NCBI GenBank assembly: GCA_046262935.1
Contig: JBHELT010000088.1
Coordinates: 1 to 47,310, forward strand
Direction: 5' to 3'
Origin: JBHELT01 sp046262935
GTDB lineage: Bacteria; Actinomycetota; CADDZG01; JAHWKV01
Length of the DNA: 47,310 bases
The position numbers were made by a program, and so were the translations under genes. Positions 31,970 through 40,730 of the stretch are shown here, piece after piece. Each line of letters begins with the position of its first letter. The stretch's first letter is position 1. Under the pieces are notes generated by a model. That model was not told the DNA's origin, made no database searches, and saw nothing but the letters and a program-made list of their open reading frames with translations.

Positions 31970-32131
31970 TGCTACCAAAACCCGATTCGATGGGCAACCT
32001 AAATCTTTGTTTTGAGACCCTAAAACATCGGTTTTTGGTCCGCAAGAACGTTGATCTCAGGGGTTTCGCAGCTTCTGGCGCGCGATGGTCTAAACCGAGC
32101 GGTGGCTGCTACACCCCCGAACCCCCGGGGT

Positions 32132-33238
32132 TTAGGGGCGGGGGCGGGCGAGGCGGGGCAGCAAGGTGTAAAGGACCAGGCCTATAGCCGCCCCGAGGAA
32201 TGGGATCAGGGCTCCCCTGGCGAAAGTCAGGGCCAGGGTAGTGCCGGCGATGATCCCCGTCCAGGCATACATGATCAGTACGGCTTGCCTGTGGCCGTGG
32301 CCGATCTCGAGTAGGCGATGATGAAGGTGCTCGCGGTCCGCATGGAATACATGCTGGCCCTTTCCCAATCTACGTCCGACCGCCAAGATCGTGTCGAGGA
32401 TGGGGATCGCCAGCACGATCAATGGGATGGCCAGGGGCAGATAGAACAAGAAGGCGGCTCCCGAGTTGGCTGTCGCCGAGCGCCCTACACCTGCAACGGT
32501 CGCCGTCGCCAGCAGGAACCCAAGCGTCATACTCCCCGAATCGCCCATGAAGATCTTCGCCGGGTTGAAGTTGTAGCGCAGGAAGCCAAGCGTGCCTCCA
32601 ACGATCACGATCGATATCAATTGAGCGGTTGGCTCGGGTCCTGTAAGCCCCTGCCTGCCGAGTTCGAAGGTATAGATGAAGAACGCCCCGCCAGCGATCG
32701 CGGTGATACCTGCCGCCAGACCGTCGAGTCCATCCATCAGGTTGACGGCATTCACGATGATGACGATCCATAAGATGGTGGCGATAGCTGAAAGGTTGGC
32801 GTCGAGAGATAACGCACCAACGCCCTTCGCCGGGAAACGGAAATACTCCAACCGAACGCCCGATAGGAACACGAGTCCCCCGGCAAGCACTTGACCGGAG
32901 AGTTTCGCCGGCGCCTTGAGCCCTTTGAGATCATCAACCACGCCGAGGATGAACATGATCGTCGTACCGAGCAAGATCGCTACCAGTTCGCGGAGCGGCC
33001 ACACGAACAACGGAGTGAACGACGCTGCGAAGGGTTTGAGTCCGGCCCCCGCGATCGTCGCGACGACAACTCCGAGATAGATCGCGGTACCGCCCAATGT
33101 TGGCGTTGGCACCGCATGCACTTTGCGGTCGTCGGGGATGTCAACTGCTCCGATCTTGCGCGAAAGAGCCAGTACCGCTGGGGTTACCGCGTAGGCAACG
33201 ATGGCCGAGATCAGCAGCAGAGATAGATAAGCGGCCAC
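32132..33238 (-). CDS. WecA/TagO-type polyprenyl-phosphate GlcNAc-1-phosphate transferase
   Basis: A 368-residue polytopic membrane protein starting at GTG. It transfers a sugar-1-phosphate from a UDP-sugar to undecaprenyl or decaprenyl phosphate. Signature loops are ILGVVDDLKGL (D102-D103), NAVNLMDGLDGLAAG (about residues 163-177), AKIFMGDSGSMTLGFLLA, and the cytoplasmic histidine loop HADREHLHHRLLEIGHGHRQ of the WecA branch, which separates it from MraY. In mycobacteria the gene at this place (wecA/rfe) starts arabinogalactan linker synthesis. Here the exact polymer is unknown. It ends in TAA about 230 bases upstream of the ATP synthase operon. Confidence 0.92.
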   Translation of the reverse strand: MAAYLSLLLISAIVAYAVTPAVLALSRKIGAVDIPDDRKVHAVPTPTLGGTAIYLGVVVATIAGAGLKPFAASFTPLFVWPLRELVAILLGTTIMFILGVVDDLKGLKAPAKLSGQVLAGGLVFLSGVRLEYFRFPAKGVGALSLDANLSAIATILWIVIIVNAVNLMDGLDGLAAGITAIAGGAFFIYTFELGRQGLTGPEPTAQLISIVIVGGTLGFLRYNFNPAKIFMGDSGSMTLGFLLATATVAGVGRSATANSGAAFLFYLPLAIPLIVLAIPILDTILAVGRRLGKGQHVFHADREHLHHRLLEIGHGHRQAVLIMYAWTGIIAGTTLALTFARGALIPFLGAAIGLVLYTLLPRLARPRP

Positions 33239-33259
33239 TAGCTGGCCTTCATCATCGCA

Positions 33260-34519
33260 TCATCGATAGAAACGGAACGCGCTTGTAAGATCTTTCACTT
33301 CGCCAGCGACGGTCGTGAGATTTTCATCCGATGGATCCTTCAAGGTCCTAGCGATGAGATCAGCGACAACTTGCATCTGCTTAGTACCCATGCCGACGCT
33401 TGTTACCCATGGAGTACCGATGCGGATGCCGCTGCCGATCAGAGGTTTCTCGGGATCGAAAGGGATCGTGTTCTTATTGCAAACTATCCCAACCCGGTCG
33501 AGGCGCTCCTCGGCGTCTCTTCCATTAAGACCGATGGGGCGAACATCGACGAGCATCAAGTGGTTGTCTGTTCCGCCGGAGACGATCCGCAATCCATGCC
33601 CCGTCAACGCTTCGGCTAGCGCTCTGGAGTTCTCGACGATGCGGCCGGCGTACGTCTTGAACTCGGGTGTCTGGGCTTCTTTGAATGCGACCGCCTTGGC
33701 CGAGATGACATGCATCAGCGGGCCACCCTGGGTGCCTGGGAAAACCTGCTTGTCGATGGCCTTTGCGTGCTCTTCGCGGCATACGATCGCGGCCCCCCGG
33801 GGGCCGCGAAGCGTTTTGTGAGTTGTGAACGTGACCACATCGGCATGAGGGACCGGACTCTCGTGCGCTCCACCCGCAACGAGGCCGATGAAGTGCGCGG
33901 CATCGACCATGAAGATGGCTCCGATGTCTCTTGCAACTTCAGCGATGGTTGCAAAGTCCCACTGACGCGAATATGCGGTCGCGCCTGCGACTATCAGTTT
34001 CGGACGTTCGCGCTTTGCGATGTCTCGAAGTTCGTCGTAGTCGATCATCTCGGTGTCCTCGCGGACCCCGTATGAGATTACGTTGAAGAACTTGCCGGTG
34101 AAATTGACGGGCGAGCCATGCGTCAGGTGACCACCTTGATCCAACCGCATGCCCATGAACGTGTCGCCTGGCTTGAGGAATGCGAAATAAGCAGCCAGGT
34201 TCGCCTGCGCCCCAGCATGTGGTTGCACGTTCGCGTGATCGGCCCCCAATAGTTGCTTGAGACGGTCGCGGGCGATGTTCTCGATCACATCGACATATTC
34301 GCAACCGCCGTAGTAGCGATTACCAGGCAGGCCTTCTGCGTACTTGTTGGTCAAGGGAGTCCCAAGAGCGGCGATCACCGCCGGCGACGTGACGTTCTCA
34401 CTAGCTATCAGTTGGATCTTCGAGTTCTGTCTCGAGATCTCCTTCAAGATCAGATCGTAGACATCGGGGTCGAAGGCCTTTAGCGCTTCGAGATCGTTTC
34501 CTAACTCGTTCACTGACAT
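33260..34519 (-). CDS. glyA: Serine hydroxymethyltransferase
   Basis: PLP enzyme converting serine and tetrahydrofolate to glycine and methylene-tetrahydrofolate. 419 residues. The PLP lysine is K235 in FTTHKTLRGPRGA. The SENVTSPAV, GNRYYGGCEYVDVIE and NVQPHAGAQAN segments are diagnostic. The start overlaps the rpiB stop by ten bases. Glycine and one-carbon supply suits its company with translation genes. Confidence 0.98.
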   Translation of the reverse strand: MSVNELGNDLEALKAFDPDVYDLILKEISRQNSKIQLIASENVTSPAVIAALGTPLTNKYAEGLPGNRYYGGCEYVDVIENIARDRLKQLLGADHANVQPHAGAQANLAAYFAFLKPGDTFMGMRLDQGGHLTHGSPVNFTGKFFNVISYGVREDTEMIDYDELRDIAKRERPKLIVAGATAYSRQWDFATIAEVARDIGAIFMVDAAHFIGLVAGGAHESPVPHADVVTFTTHKTLRGPRGAAIVCREEHAKAIDKQVFPGTQGGPLMHVISAKAVAFKEAQTPEFKTYAGRIVENSRALAEALTGHGLRIVSGGTDNHLMLVDVRPIGLNGRDAEERLDRVGIVCNKNTIPFDPEKPLIGSGIRIGTPWVTSVGMGTKQMQVVADLIARTLKDPSDENLTTVAGEVKDLTSAFRFYR

Positions 34520-34959
34520 TCCTCTCGCTCGATGCCGGTCACCTGCTCGAGACGTGCAACGTGCCTGCCACCCTCGAAATCGGTACTCAAGAACACATCA
34601 ACTATCTCGCACGCTAGGGCAAAGGCAACGATCCGCGCCCCGAGTGCGACAACGTTGGCGTCATTGTGCTGCCTAGCGACCCTGGCCGTGAACAGATCAT
34701 TGCAAAGGGCGGCACGTGCTCCATGCACCTTGTTGGCAGACATCGCTTCGCCTTGACCGCTCCCACCCAGAACTAGCCCACGCTCGGCCTCTCCGCGAAC
34801 CACCGTGCGTGCCACCGCTGCGCAGAAAGCGGGGTAATCGGTGGGCTCCTCGGAGTTGGTTCCGCAATCGACCACCTCATGGCCGTGCTCGGTCAGCCAA
34901 GACGCTAGTGCCTGTTTCAGGCGGAACCCAGCATGGTCCGAACCAACGGCGATCTTCAC
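34510..34959 (-). CDS. rpiB: Ribose-5-phosphate isomerase B
   Basis: A 149-residue sugar-phosphate isomerase starting at GTG (MKIAVGSDHAGFRLKQALAS). The active-site loop reads GLVLGGSGQGEAMSANKVHG. It lacks the catalytic cysteine of the E. coli CGTGIGxS form and has the Glu-bearing GGSGxGE form known from Mycobacterium tuberculosis RpiB. The HDHAG-like N-terminus (SDHAG) and ARQHNDANVVALGAR are conserved. It interconverts ribose- and ribulose-5-phosphate in the pentose phosphate pathway. Confidence 0.95.
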   Translation of the reverse strand: MKIAVGSDHAGFRLKQALASWLTEHGHEVVDCGTNSEEPTDYPAFCAAVARTVVRGEAERGLVLGGSGQGEAMSANKVHGARAALCNDLFTARVARQHNDANVVALGARIVAFALACEIVDVFLSTDFEGGRHVARLEQVTGIEREECQ

Positions 34960-35010
34960 CGTTTCAGTCTATCGAGTCCCGACCTGCGCCCCTCGCACCA
35001 TCCGCGATAT

Positions 35011-35574
35011 TCAGTCCCTGATGGTTCTAGGGGGCCCGAGCATCGAGATCACTTTCGAGGGGGCGCCTGATAATTCGCCGCCATCAACGTAAAGGCCAAC
35101 CGTTTCGCCGAAGGCCTGAATCGCCTCTTCGATGGTGGTTACCGGTTCGACACCTGAGATGTTTGCGCTGGTAGCCGGAAGGGGGCCGGTGAGGCGAAGC
35201 AGGTCGGATGCGAACTGATGGTCTGGTATGCGGATCCCCACAGTTTCGGATATGACCCCTTCGATGCGTTCTGCCGTTGGACCAGCCGGAAGGACAAGGG
35301 TGAGCGCGCCAGGCCATCCTTGAGCGGCAGCGCGCTTCGCTCGATGGTCGAATACAGCCAATTTCTCGGCATCGGCCATCGACCCGGCGAGAACCGCGAT
35401 CGGCTTGCCAAGTTCTCTTCGTTTGGCGGCGAACACTCGCAAAACAGCGTCGGGCGTCAGCGCACTCACGAGTCCGTAAACGGTGTCGGTCGGGATGACC
35501 ACCAGTTGACCATCCGCAATGGCGCGCGCGACTTCGGCCACGGCATCTGGTGTGGCGACTATCGAGCGCGCCAT
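35011..35574 (-). CDS. L-threonylcarbamoyladenylate synthase (Sua5/YrdC/YwlC)
   Basis: A 187-residue protein of the YrdC domain family. It makes threonylcarbamoyl-AMP from threonine, bicarbonate and ATP for the t6A modification of tRNA. Motifs are VIPTDTVYGLVS (K/R-bearing pocket), FAAKRRELGKPIAVL, GWPGALTLVLPA and the closing GPLPATSANISGVEP. The short form lacks the C-terminal Sua5 domain. It uses threonine, which the thrC-thrB genes upstream make. Its start overlaps the prmC stop by 16 bases. Confidence 0.94.
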   Translation of the reverse strand: MARSIVATPDAVAEVARAIADGQLVVIPTDTVYGLVSALTPDAVLRVFAAKRRELGKPIAVLAGSMADAEKLAVFDHRAKRAAAQGWPGALTLVLPAGPTAERIEGVISETVGIRIPDHQFASDLLRLTGPLPATSANISGVEPVTTIEEAIQAFGETVGLYVDGGELSGAPSKVISMLGPPRTIRD

Positions 35575-36443
35575 GTTCCTGCGGCGACGATACGCTCTGC
35601 TCCGGTCAGATCTTTGTGGACGTCAACTTCCGTGAATAGTTCAGAGGCGACACGCGCGACGGCGGGAGCCAGCCTAGGGGAAGTTTCGATCACCAACCAA
35701 CCATGCGGCTTTAGCCAATCTGGCGCTTCCTCGATGATGCGGTTGGTGACCTCGTTCCCCTCCTGGCCCGATACTGTAGCGACACGCGGTTCATGTTCCC
35801 TGACGTCAACCGGGACGAGCTCGATCTCTTCCTCACTTAGGTATGGAGGGTTGGCGACGACCAGGTCGAAGCATCCGCGATGAGATCGAGGCAACGGCTC
35901 GAACAGGTCCCCCATCAGCAATTCCAATCGCGCCGTGCCATAGGCGTCGCGATTCTTTCGCGCCCAATGCATCGCCTGTTCGCTGATCTCGGTCGCGTAG
36001 ACCCTGGCCTGTTCGACCTCGGTTGCGATCGTCAATGCGATGGCCCCCGATCCGGTGCATAGGTCAACGATCAATGGTTCGCTGATGTCCGCCAGTTTTG
36101 CAATCGCGATCTCGACCAGGGTCTCGGTTTCGGGGCGTGGAACCAAAACGCCAGGACCAACACCGAGATGAAGCCCGCGGAATGCCTGTGATCCGATGAT
36201 GTACTGAAGCGGTTCGCCTGCCACGCGTCTGGCGACGGCTTTGTCCAAACTAAGCAACGCATCTGGATCAACGAGGTCTTCGACGCGCCATGATGCGATC
36301 CCCAAGAACGACTCGATCAACCAACGCGCTTCGGCCGCGGGTGAGTTGACGTGGCCTTGCAGCCGGTTTGTCACTTCTCGCAGCACCTCGGCCGAACGCG
36401 GTAGCTCAGTCCTCATCGCCGCTAAGTTTGTTGGCTCGCTCAT
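35559..36443 (-). CDS. prmC: Release-factor glutamine methyltransferase PrmC
   Basis: Methylates the glutamine of the GGQ motif of RF1 and RF2. 294 residues from the ATG at 36443, or 285 from the ATG at 36416, which reduces the overlap with prfA to 11 bases; neither start has a clear ribosome site. The SAM motif is VDLCTGSGAIALTIA (about residues 126-140), and the substrate-binding NPPY is at about 198-201 (VVANPPYLSEEE). The N-terminal helical domain recognises the release factor. prfA-prmC adjacency links enzyme and substrate. It ends in TAG. Confidence 0.95.
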   Translation of the reverse strand: MSEPTNLAAMRTELPRSAEVLREVTNRLQGHVNSPAAEARWLIESFLGIASWRVEDLVDPDALLSLDKAVARRVAGEPLQYIIGSQAFRGLHLGVGPGVLVPRPETETLVEIAIAKLADISEPLIVDLCTGSGAIALTIATEVEQARVYATEISEQAMHWARKNRDAYGTARLELLMGDLFEPLPRSHRGCFDLVVANPPYLSEEEIELVPVDVREHEPRVATVSGQEGNEVTNRIIEEAPDWLKPHGWLVIETSPRLAPAVARVASELFTEVDVHKDLTGAERIVAAGTWRAR

Positions 36444-37476
36444 CTGCGATCAGGGCGTCAATGAACGGGTCGATGCCGCCATCGAGGACCTCTGGGATGT
36501 TGTGCACCGAAACCTTTACACGGTGGTCGGTGACGCGATTCTGAGGAAAGTTGTACGTGCGGATCTTCTCGGAGCGGTCAACGGTTCTCACTTGGTCTTT
36601 GCGCGCCTCGGACTGTTCGGCCATCTGCCGGTCGAGTTCGGCCTGCAGCAGTCGGGCTCTTAGTATCCGCAAGGCCTGCTCTCGGTTCTGCATCTGTGAC
36701 TTCTGGTCCTGGCAGGTGACAACGAGGCCTGTAGGAAGGTGAGTCATCCGTACAGCCGAATCGGTCGTATTAACAGATTGCCCTCCTGGCCCGCTCGAGC
36801 GATAGACATCGATCTGGATGTCTTTGGGATCGAGGTGTATCTCGACATCCTCGGCTTCGGCAAACACAAGAACGCCAGCGGCCGAAGTGTGTATCCGTCC
36901 CTGTGACTCGGTCTCAGGAACCCGTTGAACGCGGTGCACGCCGGCTTCGTGTTTCATCCGCGAATAAGCGCCCTTACCTTTCACTGCGAAGGTTATCGAC
37001 TTGTAACCGCCCAGCGGGGCTGGGTCCGACGATATGACTTCGGTCTTGTAACCACGACGCTCCGCGTATCGCATGTAGAGCCTGAATAGGTCGCCGGCGA
37101 ATAACGATGACTCATCGCCACCCTCTCCGCCTTTGACATCGACGATCACGTCTTTGTCGTCGTTGGGGTCCTTGGGGATGAGGAGCTTCTTCAACTCCTC
37201 TTCGAGATCAGCCTGCACTGCCTTCTGGTCCTCGATCTCTTGTTCCACCATGCGACGCATCTCTTCGTCGGCTTCATTGGCGAGCATCTGCTTGGCCGAA
37301 TCGATGGCAGCGACTGTTGCCTTGTAACTACGGAATGGGACAACTATCTGCGCCAGTTCGGCATTCAACTTGCCGAGTTCGCGCAATTGTTGATGATCCG
37401 ACGTAACCGACGGATCACTCAGTTTCTTCTGGATGTCCTCATATCGGGCATCGAGATCTTCGAGTCTTTCGAACAT
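36406..37476 (-). CDS. prfA: Peptide chain release factor 1
   Basis: Reads UAA and UAG and releases the peptide. 356 residues. The codon-reading PxT motif is PET (residues 187-189, in HRVQRVPETESQGRIHTS). The GGQ is at 231-233 (SSGPGGQSVNTTDS). An intact RF1 with a normal PxT and GGQ argues that TAG is a true stop codon in this organism, which matters for the interrupted atpH. It is followed by prmC with overlap. Confidence 0.97.
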   Translation of the reverse strand: MFERLEDLDARYEDIQKKLSDPSVTSDHQQLRELGKLNAELAQIVVPFRSYKATVAAIDSAKQMLANEADEEMRRMVEQEIEDQKAVQADLEEELKKLLIPKDPNDDKDVIVDVKGGEGGDESSLFAGDLFRLYMRYAERRGYKTEVISSDPAPLGGYKSITFAVKGKGAYSRMKHEAGVHRVQRVPETESQGRIHTSAAGVLVFAEAEDVEIHLDPKDIQIDVYRSSGPGGQSVNTTDSAVRMTHLPTGLVVTCQDQKSQMQNREQALRILRARLLQAELDRQMAEQSEARKDQVRTVDRSEKIRTYNFPQNRVTDHRVKVSVHNIPEVLDGGIDPFIDALIADERANKLSGDED

Positions 37477-37526
37477 GGGGTCCCTTAGGTGATTTCTATC
37501 GGTGCAGCGAGCGAAAGTTAACTGCG

Positions 37527-38513
37527 CTAACCGGGAGCCGGACCGGGTTCGGGAACCGTGCCCTCGGGGACCGAGGAGTCAAGTTGCTTGACCGTCATGG
37601 TTTCGGCTGCCTGAGCTGGTTCCACGATCGACTGCCTTGCAATAACCGCCTCCATAGCTTTGATGGCGACTTCGATCTGCTCATGGGTTGGCGGCTTCGT
37701 CGTAACTTTCTGCAGGGCTAACCCCGGCAGACTGGCGATCCTGAAGATCTTGGAATCTTCATTCTTGCCGGCGGCGCGGATGACCTCGTACGACGATCCT
37801 GCAAGCAGCGGGATCAGCAGAACCCTCGCGGCTACAAGCACGTAGATCTTTTGACCGTGCAGTAAAAGGTCTAGCCCGAAGTGAAAGATGATCGTTAGGA
37901 ACATGACGATGAAAAGGAAGTTCGTCCCGCATCTGACATGCAGGGTCGTGTAACGATCGACCACTTCTGGTTCGAGGGGATCGTCGTTCTCGTACGCGTA
38001 GATGGTCTTGTGTTCCGCTCCGTGGTACTGGAACACACGTTTGATGTCGGGGATGAATGAGATCGCGAATATGTAGCCAAGGAAGAACCCGATCCTGATC
38101 GCGCCCTCGACGACGTCTTTCAGGAACGTGCTGTGCACCCCAAGCCACTTGCCACCTAACTTCGAAAGGATCGCCGGTATCGCGATAAAGATGGCCGAGA
38201 AGAAGACGATGGCAACTCCCATGCTCCAGCCGATCGCCTTTTCGGGGACCTGCTTGTCGCTGTCCTCCTCTTCGAGGGCGTAGTTGGCGGAGATGCGCAG
38301 GGCACGCATGCCTATACCGAGCGATTCGACCAACACGAATATCCCGCGGAAGAACGGCAGCTTCCAGATCCCGTGCCGGGGGCCGGTTATCTGATGGGTT
38401 TCGACCGCGATCTCCGACGAAGGCTTGCGAACTGCAACCGCCCAACTCACAGGGCCGCGCATCATCACGCCTTCCATGACGGCTTGACCACCGATGGAGG
38501 GTTTAGAAGCCAA
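37527..38513 (-). CDS. DUF1385 integral membrane protein
   Basis: A 328-residue protein starting at TTG (MASKPSIGGQAVMEGVMMRG, the hallmark DUF1385 opening). It has several membrane helices: GWSMGVAIVFFSAIFIAIPA, IGFFLGYIFAISFIPDI, NFLFIVMFLTIIFHFGLDLL and VARVLLIPLLAG. The conserved YHGAEHKTIYAYEND follows the second helix and is rich in potential metal-binding residues. The family is widespread near prfA and rpmE in Gram-positives, but its function is unknown. It ends in TAG. Confidence 0.93.
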   Translation of the reverse strand: MASKPSIGGQAVMEGVMMRGPVSWAVAVRKPSSEIAVETHQITGPRHGIWKLPFFRGIFVLVESLGIGMRALRISANYALEEEDSDKQVPEKAIGWSMGVAIVFFSAIFIAIPAILSKLGGKWLGVHSTFLKDVVEGAIRIGFFLGYIFAISFIPDIKRVFQYHGAEHKTIYAYENDDPLEPEVVDRYTTLHVRCGTNFLFIVMFLTIIFHFGLDLLLHGQKIYVLVAARVLLIPLLAGSSYEVIRAAGKNEDSKIFRIASLPGLALQKVTTKPPTHEQIEVAIKAMEAVIARQSIVEPAQAAETMTVKQLDSSVPEGTVPEPGPAPG

Positions 38514-38523
38514 TCTCAGGCTT

Positions 38524-38751
38524 TCAGGATGAAGAAGTCAGATTTGGCATCTCGCGCTTTCCGTACTTCTTCTGGAAGCGCTCGACGCGCCCTCCTGTGT
38601 CGACCAGCTTCTGCTTGCCGGTATAGAAGGGGTGACATTCGGCACAGAGTTCGACTCTGAGCTCACTTTTGGTTGAACGGGTCGTGAAAGTGTTCCCACA
38701 GGAACAGTGGACCTCGGCCATGACGTATTCGGGGTGGATCCCTTGCCTCAT
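38524..38751 (-). CDS. rpmE: Ribosomal protein L31 (zinc-binding form)
   Basis: 75 residues, preceded by AAGGAGA. The zinc ligands are present as VHCSCGNTF and LCAECHPFYTGKQKLVDTGG, so this is the zinc-containing (C+) paralogue expressed when zinc is sufficient. The N-terminal MRQGIHPEY is typical of L31. It stops ten bases before the DUF1385 gene. Confidence 0.97.
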   Translation of the reverse strand: MRQGIHPEYVMAEVHCSCGNTFTTRSTKSELRVELCAECHPFYTGKQKLVDTGGRVERFQKKYGKREMPNLTSSS

Positions 38752-38931
38752 CTTTGTCTCCTTGAACGACTAACGAGAGTAGCACACTGCCCAGTCTGAT
38801 CGGGAAGGTGTCTTGTTTGTTGAGGATGCGCTCATTGGCAGGGCCTTGGGGAAGCGACGCCTAAGCAGACCCTGTAGCGAAATGGCCACGGCCCCCTACC
38901 CTGGAGCCCCTTTGAAGGATTTGGCGCCCTT

Positions 38932-39477
38932 CTATGATGGCGGGTCGGGAACTGTGACTTCCGTGTACCAACTGCCGCAATTCGCATAAACGTAGACCGA
39001 ACCACAATCTTGCTCCGAGATGCCCTGAACTGAATACCACCATGCACTGCGCGTATCCTGAAAATGCCAGTTGAAGTTGTAATAAGCCTGCTCATAGAGC
39101 GGGTGGGGCGTTGAGAAGTAAACGCTGTTGCAAGTTGAGCCACAGAGCCCTCTGAAAGTCGTCGAGGCCTGAATTCCCGAATCCACGTCGGTCTTAGTTT
39201 GCGTCACCTCCCACGTGAAGGCCCCGTCATAGTTGTGACAGAATTCGCGCCCTACGTCTATCCTGAAAGTTGCGACGTAAACGTCGTAAGGACTCGGGCG
39301 CGGTTCTTGGCCGCAGCCCGCGAAATCGTAATAGTGAGGGTCCGTGGGGTCCCCATCGGTTACTAGGATGTCCTTCGCCGAGGCAGCGCTCCCCATTAAG
39401 ACAGTCATGGTCACGAGAAAAAGAACGAGCCATCGACTGATCCTAGCTAGCGGCTGTAGGCCCATATGGTCATCCAT
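38932..39477 (-). CDS. Secreted Cys-rich orphan protein
   Basis: A 181-residue protein with a signal peptide at about residues 14-34 (WLVLFLVTMTVLMGSAASA). The mature part is rich in aromatic residues and has six cysteines, FAGCGQEP, EFCHNYD, LCGSTCNS, DCGSVY and ANCGSW, probably disulfide-bonded. No family is recognised. A second start at 39465 is possible. It follows another secreted protein gene by about 30 bases. The two share a CGxxC motif followed closely by a Pro-rich aromatic stretch, so they may be distant relatives. Confidence 0.6.
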   Translation of the reverse strand: MDDHMGLQPLARISRWLVLFLVTMTVLMGSAASAKDILVTDGDPTDPHYYDFAGCGQEPRPSPYDVYVATFRIDVGREFCHNYDGAFTWEVTQTKTDVDSGIQASTTFRGLCGSTCNSVYFSTPHPLYEQAYYNFNWHFQDTRSAWWYSVQGISEQDCGSVYVYANCGSWYTEVTVPDPPS

Positions 39478-39505
39478 TTTTTTGACCCCGCAAAGGCTTC
39501 GTAGG

Positions 39506-40135
39506 CTAGTTTCGAGACTCGGTCCAGCACGAAACCGTGTTCAGGCCATAACTGCATCCACCAGGCAAACCGTCCGGGACGTATGCGTCGACGACAGGAT
39601 AAGGCATATACATCATGTGCTGTCCGTCTGTGTGTCCCGTGCAACTGGTCCCACAAGGCCATGGTCCCAGCGTCACCTCTGCATGCCCAATGCAAGGCTT
39701 GCCTTCAAGATCGAAGTCAATGAAGCACGAGGCGTTACCATAGGTCTTTTGGACACCATTTAGCCAAAGCTGTGCCCCGGTTTCGATGTCGTATGGCGTG
39801 ACCGGGATCCTGGCGATTTGCTCACTTGGAGCGTAGCATTTGGTCCCGACGGCGCTGGTGACTGCTCCGGCTGACGGCGTCATCGTGTTGGAAAGATCGC
39901 ATCTGGCGGCTGCGGGAGCCCCCATTGGTCCGTCCATGATTATGATCACCGGAATGGCCGCTGGCACGCAGTTGACGGGACCGCCACCGTCAAGTGGATT
40001 TCCGGCGTAACAACCCGGATCGGCAGTTGGGTCTGCCCGAGAAACATCCTGTAGAAGGGCCGTCAGCAGACCAACACACATAATCAAGACTAACGGCGTT
40101 CGGAGCCCTCGAAACCGTCTCACTCTCTCGCTCAT
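39506..40135 (-). CDS. Secreted Cys-rich orphan protein
   Basis: Set to start at the ATG at 40135 because GGGAGGATAGGA lies directly before it, giving 209 residues. A signal peptide covers about residues 10-31 (TPLVLIMCVGLLTALLQDVS). The mature chain begins ADPTADPGCYAGNP and has nine cysteines including PCGTSCTGHTDG, and a histidine/tyrosine-rich HMMYMPYPVVDAY stretch. No family is recognised. It is the first of two adjacent secreted genes inserted between rpmE and the gene after rho. Confidence 0.6.
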   Translation of the reverse strand: MSERVRRFRGLRTPLVLIMCVGLLTALLQDVSRADPTADPGCYAGNPLDGGGPVNCVPAAIPVIIIMDGPMGAPAAARCDLSNTMTPSAGAVTSAVGTKCYAPSEQIARIPVTPYDIETGAQLWLNGVQKTYGNASCFIDFDLEGKPCIGHAEVTLGPWPCGTSCTGHTDGQHMMYMPYPVVDAYVPDGLPGGCSYGLNTVSCWTESRN

Positions 40136-40406
40136 TCCTATCCTCCCACCCATGTTTAGAAATCTCATTGGTTGTATTCGCCGGGCGAAAGGCAATCCCT
40201 GCTTGCTCGTCAAGAAATCCTTGGATTCAGGGGGCTTCTTGAATGGGTCCCGCCAGTGTGGGTCAGAGCCTGGGACAAGGAAGTTTCGAGCCTGGACTCC
40301 GAGCGATGCCGGAGCATGGCCTGGTTCAGGCTCGCAACTCAAGCGAACTTCGGTCAAGTCCGAGTGACCAGTGGCTTAAGGGAGGGCAAAGGCTGCGAAA
40401 GTTCAT
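40136..40406. other. Intergenic region upstream of the secreted-protein pair
   Basis: 271 bases without a convincing gene on either strand. It should hold the promoter for the minus-strand pair starting at 40135 and the end of the rho transcription unit. I see no hairpin followed by a T-run and no clear promoter boxes. Confidence 0.4.
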
Positions 40407-40730
40407 TCAGCCGGCTGAGGGTGGCAGGAAGAACTCGACCTTCCGGCAGGTGAGACACCTGAAGACCTCCAGCGGCAGGTTGCCGGTGGAATCGGCCCCC
40501 AACTGGTCACCTACGCCTGTCTCGGCCAAACGTAGACCTTGCAGCCCAACGAAGTTCATATTGGAACCGCAGGTCGAACAAGCGATCACGGGGCCGGCTT
40601 CGGCTCGTCTCTTCTTGGCTTTGTCGTAGCCCTTTGATGCCCTGCCCATCGTACGGAATGTTGCGAGTACGGCAAGCCCGACGAACCCGACGAACAAAGC
40701 GATGAAGAGCGGATTGGATACCGCTTGCAT
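40407..40730 (-). CDS. Small membrane protein with C-terminal zinc ribbon
   Basis: A 107-residue protein whose ATG shares one base with the rho stop (TGATG). It has one membrane helix near the N-terminus (PLFIALFVGFVGLAVLATF), a basic stretch (KGYDKAKKRRAEAG), and two CxxC pairs, CSTCGSN and CLTCRKV, framing a likely zinc ribbon. No family is recognised. The overlap suggests it is made together with Rho; its role is unknown. Confidence 0.7.
   Translation of the reverse strand: MQAVSNPLFIALFVGFVGLAVLATFRTMGRASKGYDKAKKRRAEAGPVIACSTCGSNMNFVGLQGLRLAETGVGDQLGADSTGNLPLEVFRCLTCRKVEFFLPPSAG

Noticed and set aside
32119..32133. AACCCC/GGGGTT inverted repeat at the end of the wecA-like gene as a terminator
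   Set aside because: The arms leave only one base for a loop and no T-run follows on the minus strand.
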